Assembly (NCBI GenBank): GCA_028877275.1
Contig: JAPPFP010000026.1
Coordinates: 124,001 to 188,000, forward strand
Direction of reading: 5' to 3'
DNA length: 64,000 nucleotides
DNA from: Acidobacteriota bacterium
GTDB taxonomy: Bacteria > Acidobacteriota > Thermoanaerobaculia > Multivoradales > Multivoraceae
Shown here: piece by piece, positions 17,944 through 26,382 of the stretch
Numbering within the stretch: the first letter of the stretch is position 1
Layout of the letters: each line of letters starts with the position of its first letter
The notes under the pieces: generated by a model
What the model was told of the DNA's origin: nothing
What the model saw: the letters and a program-made list of their open reading frames with translations, nothing else
Databases searched by the model: none
Translations under genes and position numbers: made by a program

Positions 17944-19194
17944 ATGAGGCTGATTCGGATGGCGGCTCTGATCGCGGTTGCGGCCCTTCTGCTGGTTTCC
18001 TGCGCCCCGCCGGAACTCGTCACCCTGCCGGACATCGACACCTCGGGTTCGCCCGACGGCATCGTCGATCTCCCGGCCGACGTGCCGGAGGTGTTCCACA
18101 AGTACTTCAACCGGTACGCCTACCACCCGACGCCGGACGGCAGGCGGATCCACTTCCTGGTCTCTTCCGGCTGGACCCGCGACCAGATCAAGCACGGCCT
18201 GAACGTCATGGAGCACCTGCTGGCGGATCATCCTGGCTCGGTCTACGGCGACGACAAGAGTGGCATCGCCGCCGCCATGGCGGACCGCAAGGCGACGATG
18301 GTCTTCTTCGACACCGAGCCCGACATGCGCCAGGCGATGAGCGAGGGCCTTCCCGACGCGACCGATCTCAGCATGCAGGACCTGCGCGCGAACGAGTGTC
18401 CGGCCCCGGGCGATGCCGACTACATGGGCCACGTGACCCGCGATGCCGCGTACGAGGAGATCTGGCACCTGATCCACGACTACGGGATCAAGCCGACGTT
18501 GCCGGAGATGATCGCCGAGATGAGAACGGCGAACGACGCGGCGGCGGAGAAGGGCTGGTACGCATGGCCCCGGGACGTGCCGGACGACCATCCGAACGAG
18601 TACGTGGGCGCCCTGATCGACAACTACTACGACCTCTGGACCGTTCCGCCGACCGTGTACGAGGGGCGCCCCATCGAGCCGGACGAGATTCCCGAGGGCT
18701 ACTCGCACTTTGGCCAGTACTTCGCCGGCAGTCGCGCGGCCATGCCGGAGAAGGACCCGCCCGGCTTCGCCCTGGTCACGGGTTTCGTCGGGCCGCATCT
18801 GACCTACACGCCGGAACTGCCGCTGGACTTCAGCGGGACGTTCTCGATGACCTTCGATCCGGAACTGCGGTACACGATGAAGACGCAGCATCTGCGGAAC
18901 GTCGCGCTGACGGGGGATGGCGACGCGGATCTGCAAGGCAACGCTCACGACAACGTGCTGACCGGCAACGCCGGCGCGAACGTGCTGGAGGGCGGCGGCG
19001 GCAACGACACGCTGGACGGCGGCGAAGGCAGCGACACGGCCGTCTTCAGCGGGCCGGCGGCCGACTACGAAGTGACCACCGACGCGGACGGAACGACGGT
19101 GACCGACTCGCAGGCGGACCGGGACGGCGTCGACACGCTGCGGGGTGTGGAGTCCCTGCAGTTCAGCGACGGGACCGTCCAACTGGAACAGTAG
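17944..19194 (+). CDS. Lipoprotein with uncharacterised 'EEIWH' domain and C-terminal RTX (hemolysin-type Ca-binding) repeats
   Basis: Lipobox LLLVSCAP; YEEIWHLIHDYG; NVLTGNAGANVLEGGGGNDTLDGGEGSDTAVFSG...GVESLQFSDGTVQ. Confidence 0.82.
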   Translation: MRLIRMAALIAVAALLLVSCAPPELVTLPDIDTSGSPDGIVDLPADVPEVFHKYFNRYAYHPTPDGRRIHFLVSSGWTRDQIKHGLNVMEHLLADHPGSVYGDDKSGIAAAMADRKATMVFFDTEPDMRQAMSEGLPDATDLSMQDLRANECPAPGDADYMGHVTRDAAYEEIWHLIHDYGIKPTLPEMIAEMRTANDAAAEKGWYAWPRDVPDDHPNEYVGALIDNYYDLWTVPPTVYEGRPIEPDEIPEGYSHFGQYFAGSRAAMPEKDPPGFALVTGFVGPHLTYTPELPLDFSGTFSMTFDPELRYTMKTQHLRNVALTGDGDADLQGNAHDNVLTGNAGANVLEGGGGNDTLDGGEGSDTAVFSGPAADYEVTTDADGTTVTDSQADRDGVDTLRGVESLQFSDGTVQLEQ

Positions 19195-19203
19195 GAGAAA
19201 CAG

Positions 19204-20463
19204 ATGAAGCTCATTCGCAGATGCGTTCTGATTGCGGTTCTCGCTTTGCTGGCGGTCTCATGCGCCCCTCGGGAACTCGTCACCCTGCCGGACATCGACA
19301 CGTCGGGTTCGCCCGACGGCATCGTCGACCTGCCGGCCGATGTGCCGGAGATCTTCCATGAGCACTTCAACCGGTACGCCTACGTCCCGACGCCGGACGG
19401 GAGGCGGATCCACTTCCTCGTCTCGGACGTCTGGACTCGCGACCAGATCAAGCACGGCCTGAACGTGATGGAGCATCTGCTGGCCGACTTCCCGGGCTCG
19501 GAGTACGGCGACGACAAGAGCGGCATCGCCAGCGCGATGGCGGACCGCAAGGCGACGATGGTCTTCTTCAACACGGAAGAGGAACTGAATGAAGCGATGC
19601 GATCCGGGCTGGGGAGGGCGACCGACCTCAGCATGCAGGACCTGCGCGCCAACGAGTGTCCGGCCCCGGGCGACGCGGACTACATGGACCACGTCACCCG
19701 TGACGCCTCGTACGAAGAGATCTGGCACCTGATCCACGACTACGGGGTCGTCCCGACGCTGCCGGACATGATCGCCGAGATGAGAACGGCCAACGACGAG
19801 GCCGAAGCGAAGGGCTGGGAGGGCTGGCCGGAAGACGAGCCGGAGAACCACCCGAACGAGTACGTCGGCGTTCTGCACGACAACTACTACGACCTGTGGA
19901 CCGTGATCCCGACCCTGTACGAGGGACGGGATATCGCCCCGGGCGATGTCCCCGAGGGGCATTCGCACTTCGGCGTGTACTTCGCCGGCAGCCGCGCTCT
20001 GCTGGAGGAGAAGGATCCGCTGGGCTTCGACCTGATCCGGAAGTGGGTGCCGCCGCACCTGACCTTCACGCCGGAGCTGCCCCTGGACTTCAGCGGGACG
20101 TTCTCGATGACGTACGACCCGGAGGTGCGCTACACGATGAAGACGCAGCATCTGCGGAACGTCGCGCTGACGGGTGACGGCGACGCGGACCTGCGCGGCA
20201 ACGCTCACGACAATGTGCTCACCGGCAACGCCGGCGCGAACGTGCTGGAGGGCGGCGGCGGCAACGACACGCTGGACGGCGGCGACGGCGACGACACCGC
20301 GGTGTTCAGCGGCCCGGCGGCCGACTACGAGGTGACCCAGGACGGCGACGGAGCGACGGTGTCCGACTCGGAGGAGGACCGGGACGGGACGGACACGCTG
20401 AGCGGCGTCGAGTCCCTGCAGTTCAGCGACGGCGTCGTGCAGCTGGACGAATCGGAACAGTAG
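19204..20463 (+). CDS. Tandem paralog of 17944-19194: lipoprotein, 'EEIWH' domain plus RTX repeats
   Basis: Alignable in register at a constant 1,260-nt offset; LAVSCAP, YEEIWHLIHDYG, NVLTGNAGANVLEGGGGNDTLDGG. Confidence 0.82.
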   Translation: MKLIRRCVLIAVLALLAVSCAPRELVTLPDIDTSGSPDGIVDLPADVPEIFHEHFNRYAYVPTPDGRRIHFLVSDVWTRDQIKHGLNVMEHLLADFPGSEYGDDKSGIASAMADRKATMVFFNTEEELNEAMRSGLGRATDLSMQDLRANECPAPGDADYMDHVTRDASYEEIWHLIHDYGVVPTLPDMIAEMRTANDEAEAKGWEGWPEDEPENHPNEYVGVLHDNYYDLWTVIPTLYEGRDIAPGDVPEGHSHFGVYFAGSRALLEEKDPLGFDLIRKWVPPHLTFTPELPLDFSGTFSMTYDPEVRYTMKTQHLRNVALTGDGDADLRGNAHDNVLTGNAGANVLEGGGGNDTLDGGDGDDTAVFSGPAADYEVTQDGDGATVSDSEEDRDGTDTLSGVESLQFSDGVVQLDESEQ

Positions 20464-20494
20464 AACGACCGGAGGGGTTGGATACCGTTGCGGG

Positions 20495-21094
20495 ATGCAG
20501 GAACGGCACGGACGACTCGCGCAGCAGATGCGCTTTCTGGTCGAGGTCGACCAGCTCAAGCAGGTGTTGCGGCGTACCTCGATCGTCGGCAACGAGCGGC
20601 TCGAGAACTCCGCGGAACACTCATGGCACCTGACCTTGATGGCGCTGGTGCTGTCGGAGCACGCGGCCGCCTCGGGACTCGATCAGCTCAAGGTGCTGAA
20701 GATGCTGATCGTGCACGATCTGGTGGAGATCGACGCGGGCGACACGTTCGTCTACGACCAGGCCGGTCTGAAGGACCAGGAGGAGCGCGAAGCGCGGGCC
20801 GCGGAACGGATCTTCGGGCTGCTGCCGGCCGAGAGTGGGGCCGAACTGCGAGCCATCTGGGACGAGTTCGAGGCGCGGCAGAGCCCCGAGGCGAAGTTCG
20901 CAAGGGCGCTGGATCGCCTGCAGCCGATGGTGCTGAACTACATCAACGGCGGCGGGCCCTGGCAGGAGCACGGTGTCCGGGCCGACCAGGTACGCGAGAT
21001 CAACGGCTGCATCGAGGACGGCGCACCCGAGCTCTGGCGCTACGCCGAGGAACTGATCGAAGACGCCGTCCGGCGCGAACTCCTGGCTCCGTAG
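20495..21094 (+). CDS. HD domain-containing hydrolase (YfbR-like)
   Basis: RLENSAEHSWHLTLMALVLSEHA...LKVLKMLIVHDLVEIDAGDTFVYD. Confidence 0.87.
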   Translation: MQERHGRLAQQMRFLVEVDQLKQVLRRTSIVGNERLENSAEHSWHLTLMALVLSEHAAASGLDQLKVLKMLIVHDLVEIDAGDTFVYDQAGLKDQEEREARAAERIFGLLPAESGAELRAIWDEFEARQSPEAKFARALDRLQPMVLNYINGGGPWQEHGVRADQVREINGCIEDGAPELWRYAEELIEDAVRRELLAP

Positions 21095-21137
21095 CTTCAG
21101 GGTCGCCGGTGCGGCAACGCTGCAAGGAGAACGAACC

Positions 21138-23282
21138 ATGAAGACCGCTCTTGCGCTGCTGGGATGTTTGATCGTCGTCGCCTGCGCCGGCGCACCCGAC
21201 GCAGGCGAGCCGGCGACCGAGATCGCCTGGGTCAAGAAGGTGATGGTCCACGGCGTGCCGATCTACGCCACGAACACGACCGGCGACGACAAGCTCCTGC
21301 ACGCGGCGGGCGTCCTCGCCCAGTTCCTCGACAACGACGAGGACGGCGAGATCGACAACCCGAAGGTCCACCAGGCGATGCTCGACACCGGCGGCACGAT
21401 CGTCATGACCGGCACCCAACAAGAAGCCGAGTACATGGACTGGGCCAACGCGCCCCGGGGCCAGGGCCTCTACGACGAGGAGACCGAACTCGACGCCCGC
21501 GCCCGCGGCGTGTTCGACGCGGCAATCGAAGAGGTCTGGCACATGGTCACCGACAACGGCTACGGCGTGGCCTACCCGGACGTGTTCGGTACGGAACCGG
21601 GGACCGCGCTCACCGACGCGATGGACATCGCTCGCGGCGGCGCCTTCGACGGACCGCCGGACGAGTACCCGGAGGGCGCCTGGTACACCTACGACGACGA
21701 GACCTGCGACTACGGTTGCATGGCCTCCGAGTACATCTACTGGGTCTACACGTCGATGATCGGGGCGCAGGACCTGCCCGGACGGCTGGACCAGATCGGT
21801 CACGAGTGGCCGCTCAACACGCCGGAGAAGCTCCAGGAAGGAGAACCCGTCCTGTACGAGATCCTGAACGATCCCGAGTACAGGATCCCGATGGTCATCC
21901 CGGACGGGAACTACGAGGGCGCGCCGCTCGTGATCGAGCCGTACGAATTCCGCTCCCCCTACGAAGCGGCGAACCGGAAGATCCGGCGCGACAAGTTCGA
22001 CCTCGTGCTTCCGGAGATCATGAGGGAACGCGGCGTCGACATGTGGATCCACGTGATGCGGGAGTCGATTCCCGACTCCTTCGGCATCGACGAACTCGGC
22101 AGCGCCTCCGGCGTCTTCGTGTTCACCGACCGGGGCGGCGACCGGATCGAGCGGGCCATCCTCGGACGGCGCTGGGGCGCCACCCAGCGCGGCTGGGGCG
22201 AGACGGACTACCGGTTTGTCGAAGAGAGCGGCGCCTACGACATCGTGGCGCCCGCGGTCCGGGTCCAGGAGCCGGTCGGCGGCCCGTTGACGGAGTACGA
22301 CTACCGCTTCGAGGGCCTCCGGGACTTCGTCGCCGAGCGCGACCCGGACGTCATCGCGGTCAACTTCAAGCACGAGCTGGGCCCGTGGCCGACCTACCGG
22401 GGCGAGATCGACGGTCTCTCGCACACCGACTACCTGTTGCTCTCCGAAGAACTCGGCGACAGGTACGCGAGCCGGCTGGTCTCGTCCGAGTGGCTGATGA
22501 TGGACTACATCAACCACCAGGTGCCGAGCGAGGTCGAACTGCTCAGGCGGCTGCGGCGCGACGAGCTCTGGCTGTTCCAGGACGCGCTGGACGCGATCGA
22601 GCCGGGCGTCACCAGGGTCGACGAGGCGCGGCTCACCGTGATGCGCCGCATGCGGACCGGCCAGTCGCAGCGCGGCCGCAGCGAGGGCTGGGAGGACGCG
22701 GTCGTCCAGGGCGGGGACATCCTCACGAACCCGAGCATCGGCATGTACGCCTACGTGCTACGCGACGGCGAGACGGAACCGCCGCCGGAGATCCAGGACC
22801 TCTGGGCCGAGTACCTGCGCGTCGAGGCGATCCTCGCGGAGACGATCAAGGCAGGCCTGACGCCGCGCGAGATCATTCGCGACTACGAACGGATGTTCGA
22901 GGAAGCCGGCATCGTGGTGCGCGACAACCAGCTCCACATGGTGACGCCGAAGAACGACTTCCCGGCCTACGCCGCCGGCCTCGACGCGACGAAAACGCAC
23001 ATCTCCATGGACTCCCACGGACAGACGAAGGGCGCCCGGCCCGCGTCTGTCGAGACCTACTTCGGCCCCCGGATCGGCTCCCTCGGCCCGGACTGGTCGA
23101 AGGACATTCCGCTCGCCCCGTACCACCACTTCGTCATCGAGTACTTCTTCTATCTGCCCTCGCCGGCGCCGGAGGGGCAGGACCAGTACCTGCTCTGGTG
23201 GGCCCACGAAGAGGCGCTCGCCGGCGAGGACGGCATCGAGTACCTCTCGCCGCCGCAGACGGAACTGATTCTCATCCGCTGA
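21138..23282 (+). CDS. Lipoprotein: N-terminal 'EEVWH' domain fused to an M24 (creatinase/aminopeptidase P)-like region
   Basis: Lipobox LIVVACAG; AIEEVWHMVTDNGYG; C-terminus VSSEWLMMDYINHQVPSEVELLRRL...SMDSHGQTKG...HHFVIEYFFY resembling the pita-bread fold. Confidence 0.65.
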   Translation: MKTALALLGCLIVVACAGAPDAGEPATEIAWVKKVMVHGVPIYATNTTGDDKLLHAAGVLAQFLDNDEDGEIDNPKVHQAMLDTGGTIVMTGTQQEAEYMDWANAPRGQGLYDEETELDARARGVFDAAIEEVWHMVTDNGYGVAYPDVFGTEPGTALTDAMDIARGGAFDGPPDEYPEGAWYTYDDETCDYGCMASEYIYWVYTSMIGAQDLPGRLDQIGHEWPLNTPEKLQEGEPVLYEILNDPEYRIPMVIPDGNYEGAPLVIEPYEFRSPYEAANRKIRRDKFDLVLPEIMRERGVDMWIHVMRESIPDSFGIDELGSASGVFVFTDRGGDRIERAILGRRWGATQRGWGETDYRFVEESGAYDIVAPAVRVQEPVGGPLTEYDYRFEGLRDFVAERDPDVIAVNFKHELGPWPTYRGEIDGLSHTDYLLLSEELGDRYASRLVSSEWLMMDYINHQVPSEVELLRRLRRDELWLFQDALDAIEPGVTRVDEARLTVMRRMRTGQSQRGRSEGWEDAVVQGGDILTNPSIGMYAYVLRDGETEPPPEIQDLWAEYLRVEAILAETIKAGLTPREIIRDYERMFEEAGIVVRDNQLHMVTPKNDFPAYAAGLDATKTHISMDSHGQTKGARPASVETYFGPRIGSLGPDWSKDIPLAPYHHFVIEYFFYLPSPAPEGQDQYLLWWAHEEALAGEDGIEYLSPPQTELILIR

Positions 23283-24761
23283 TCACACCAGCAGCTTCTC
23301 CAGCCGCGCCACGACGTCGGGGTGTGCGGCCGCGATGTTCTCGTCCTCCCAGGGGTCGGCCTCCAGGTCGTACAGCTCCTGCTCCTCGTGGAAGCCGTCG
23401 ACCAGCTTGTAGCGGTGGTCCTGGACGACGCGGAACTGCCCGCTGACCGCCTTGCCCGTCTTGAGGGCGGAGCGGACGTGCTCGCGGTGCTCTCCTCGGC
23501 CCGTGTCTAGCAGCGGCCGCAGCGAGCGGCTCTGCATCTCCTGGGGAACGCCGACCTCGGCGCAGTCGAGACTGGTCGCGGCGAGGTCCATCAGGGAGAC
23601 GAGTGCGTCGCTGCGGATGCCGGCCGCGATGCCCGGCCCTGCCATGACCAGGGGAATCCTCCACGAAGCCTCCTGCGGAGCGCCCTTGCCCCAGTAGTCG
23701 TGGTCTCCCAGCATCTCGCCATGGTCGCTGGTGTAGATGACGATCGTGTCGTCCAGCTCGCCGCGCTCCTCCAGCCGCTCCTCGTAGAGCCCGATCCAGC
23801 GGTCGATGTTCTCGATCATCGCCGCGTAGTTCTGGCGAATGCGGACGTGGTGCTCGGGCGTGAACGGGGACGGCGGCGCGAGGAGCTGGCCACCCCGTGA
23901 GATGCCGTGGTAGTTGTGCGGCTGCGGGAAGTCCTCGATCACCCGGTCGGGCCCGCGATACTCGCGCTCCATCCGCTCGGTGATGTCCATCGGCGGGTGC
24001 GGACCGTTGAAGTTCACGATCAGGAACCACGGGTTTCCGTCGGGAACGGCATCCAGCAGTTCCATTCCGGTACGGGCCGTGTAGTTGTCCTTGTAGGCGT
24101 GGTCGCCGATCGGCGTCGGGTCCGTCATCCCCCACCAGTTGACGTGCCGGGGCTCCTGCCGCTCCTCTATGTCCGCGTTGTGGATGTCCTTGAGCGGCGG
24201 GTCGAGCGAATCGAGCCAGAACCCGTAGGGCTCGCTGTCGCCGCCGCCCTTGCTGCCGGTGATCAACATGTCGGAGAAGCCCCACTCCTCCATGTGCAGC
24301 TTGCCGTCGGGGCGCCGGCCGGCGGGACCCTTGTGCAGGTCGATCTTCCCGCAGGCCATCGTGTGGTAGCCGCTGTCGTGCAGGTGCTTGTAGAAGGTCG
24401 GCCGGAGCGCCGCGTTGTACACGTCGCGGTTCCGTTCGACCGTGCAGTTCTCGTACTCCATGCCGGACGCCAGGCAGGACCGCGACGGTCCGCACACCGG
24501 CGCCGGCACGACCGCCCGCGTGAAGTCGGCGCCGCGTGTCGCCAGGGCGTCCAGGTGCGGGGTCGGCACCGGAATGTCCGGGTTCCGTCCCATCCAGTCG
24601 AACCGGTGCTGGTCCGAAATCAACAGCAGGATGTTCGGCCGCCTGATCGCGCGTGGCCCCGGAATCTGCGCGTCGCCGCAGCCGGCGAGGGCGGCCGCGG
24701 TCGCGGCGGCGCCGGAGACGAGAACCTCGCGTCGGGAGAGAAGGTGGTTGCGAGAGGTCAT
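23283..24761 (-). CDS. Sulfatase with Tat-like signal peptide
   Basis: MTSRNHLLSRREVLVSGAAATAAALAGCG; RRPNILLLISDQHRFDWMG; CGPSRSCLASG. Confidence 0.92.
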   Translation of the reverse strand: MTSRNHLLSRREVLVSGAAATAAALAGCGDAQIPGPRAIRRPNILLLISDQHRFDWMGRNPDIPVPTPHLDALATRGADFTRAVVPAPVCGPSRSCLASGMEYENCTVERNRDVYNAALRPTFYKHLHDSGYHTMACGKIDLHKGPAGRRPDGKLHMEEWGFSDMLITGSKGGGDSEPYGFWLDSLDPPLKDIHNADIEERQEPRHVNWWGMTDPTPIGDHAYKDNYTARTGMELLDAVPDGNPWFLIVNFNGPHPPMDITERMEREYRGPDRVIEDFPQPHNYHGISRGGQLLAPPSPFTPEHHVRIRQNYAAMIENIDRWIGLYEERLEERGELDDTIVIYTSDHGEMLGDHDYWGKGAPQEASWRIPLVMAGPGIAAGIRSDALVSLMDLAATSLDCAEVGVPQEMQSRSLRPLLDTGRGEHREHVRSALKTGKAVSGQFRVVQDHRYKLVDGFHEEQELYDLEADPWEDENIAAAHPDVVARLEKLLV

Positions 24762-24773
24762 GGCAACTCCTTG
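24748..24773. repeat. 26-nt direct repeat, copy A
   Basis: ttgcgagaggtcatggcaactccttg; 25/26 identical to 26357-26382. Confidence 0.85.
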
Positions 24774-24851
24774 TCTGGACACGAGAACATGTCCTGTCTA
24801 TTCTGGTTGGAAGTTCCTACGACGTTAGCAGGTCGACAGGAGGTACAGGAG

Positions 24852-26327
24852 ATGAGAAGAGATCCCACCCGGCGCGAGTTTCTTCGCCGGTCGTCGAGTC
24901 TGGTCGCCGGTAGCAGCCTGGCCGGCCTCGCCGCCGCCTGCGCCGATCCGAACTCCCCGGCGCCGGCCGAGAGCGAGGGACGCCGGCCGAACTTCCTCTT
25001 CTTCTTTCCCGATCAGCACCGGTACGACTGGATCGGCCTCGACGACTACGCGGTGCCGCTGTCCACGCCGAACCTGGCGCGGTTGGCACACACCGGCGTC
25101 AACTTCACCTCCGCCGTCGTCGCGGCGCCGACCTGCGCTCCCTCGCGGTCCTGCCTGGCCTCTGGAATGGAGTACGACCGTTGCGGCGTACCGGACAACC
25201 GGTACGACTACCCGGCCGACCGCCCGACCTACCATCGTCTGCTCCGCGAGGCCGGCTACCACACGATGGCCTGCGGCAAGCTCGACCTTTCGAAGGGCAG
25301 CAGCGACTGGGGGCTCGACGGCACGAACCGCGCCGACGCCTGGGGCTTCTCCGCGATGATCAACAACGCGGGCAAGGGCGCCGGCATGTACTACCTCCGG
25401 GAGCCGTTCGGGCCGAGCGACCCGTACTACGCCTACCTGGACTCTCTCGAACCGCCGCAGGGGCGGATCTGCGCCGAGGACATGGTGAGGCGGAACGCGA
25501 GCAGGCCCGAGGGTTGGTGGGGAGACACGACCCCCTCACCCCTCGGCCCCGAGGCGTACTGCGACAACTGGATCGCTCGCAACGGCCTCGACCTGCTCGA
25601 ACAGGCGCCGGCGGACAAGCCCTGGCACCTGGTCGTGAACTTTGTCGGTCCTCATCCGCCGATGGACATCACGCGGGAGATGGACCGGACGGTGCGCGGC
25701 CCCGACCGCGTCCTCGAGGGACTGGGTTTGCCGCACAACTACACCGGTTCGTTCACGGCTGAGCAGCACCTGGGCTCACGCCGGAACTACGCCGCGATGA
25801 TCGAGAACATCGACATGTGGCTCGGCCGCTACATCGATTGGCTGGAGGAGAGGGGACAGCTCGAGAACACGATCATCGTCTACTCCTCGGACCACGGCGA
25901 GATGCTCGGTGAGCACGGGCGCTGGGGCAAGGGCGTGCCGTACCGGGCCTCGGTCGGCGTGCCGCTGCTCGTGGCCGGGCCCGGAGTCCGTCGGGGCTTT
26001 CAGACTGGCACTCCGGTCTCGATCATGGACCTCGCGGCGACCTTCCTCGACTACGGCGGCGTGGACGCCCCGATGGAGATGGATAGCCGCTCGCTTCGGC
26101 CGCTGCTCGAAGGTGAGATCGACAACCACCGCGAGGTCGTGCTCTCCGGCCTGCGGGACTTCAGGATGGTCTGGGACGGCCGCTACAAACTGGTCCGAGA
26201 CTACGGCGACGTGGAGTGGCGGCTGTGGGACCTGCTGGCCGACCCGGAGGAGGCCCGGAACCTGGCGGCGCAGCAGCCGGACCAGGTTCGGCGGCTGCGG
26301 GAACGGTTGCCTGAGCGGCGCGCCTGA
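24852..26327 (+). CDS. Sulfatase with Tat-like signal peptide, divergent from the preceding sulfatase
   Basis: MRRDPTRREFLRRSSSLVAGSSLAGLAAACAD; RRPNFLFFFPDQHRYDWIG; CAPSRSCLASG. Confidence 0.92.
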   Translation: MRRDPTRREFLRRSSSLVAGSSLAGLAAACADPNSPAPAESEGRRPNFLFFFPDQHRYDWIGLDDYAVPLSTPNLARLAHTGVNFTSAVVAAPTCAPSRSCLASGMEYDRCGVPDNRYDYPADRPTYHRLLREAGYHTMACGKLDLSKGSSDWGLDGTNRADAWGFSAMINNAGKGAGMYYLREPFGPSDPYYAYLDSLEPPQGRICAEDMVRRNASRPEGWWGDTTPSPLGPEAYCDNWIARNGLDLLEQAPADKPWHLVVNFVGPHPPMDITREMDRTVRGPDRVLEGLGLPHNYTGSFTAEQHLGSRRNYAAMIENIDMWLGRYIDWLEERGQLENTIIVYSSDHGEMLGEHGRWGKGVPYRASVGVPLLVAGPGVRRGFQTGTPVSIMDLAATFLDYGGVDAPMEMDSRSLRPLLEGEIDNHREVVLSGLRDFRMVWDGRYKLVRDYGDVEWRLWDLLADPEEARNLAAQQPDQVRRLRERLPERRA

Positions 26328-26356
26328 GCGGGCGTCCCCGCCAGGACCCGCGCGGT

Positions 26357-26382
26357 TTGCGGGAGGTCATGGCAACTCCTTG
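26357..26382. repeat. 26-nt direct repeat, copy B
   Basis: ttgcgggaggtcatggcaactccttg; spans the stop of the VWFA gene and a vestigial ATG. Confidence 0.85.

Noticed and set aside
18901-19050. RTX region as a stand-alone nucleotide tandem repeat
   Set aside because: Explained by coding for GGxGxDxxx-type calcium-binding nonapeptides
26161-26370. 69-aa minus-strand ORF starting MTSRKPRGSW
   Set aside because: Not supported as a gene; its start is the duplicated junction sequence reported as the 26-bp direct repeat
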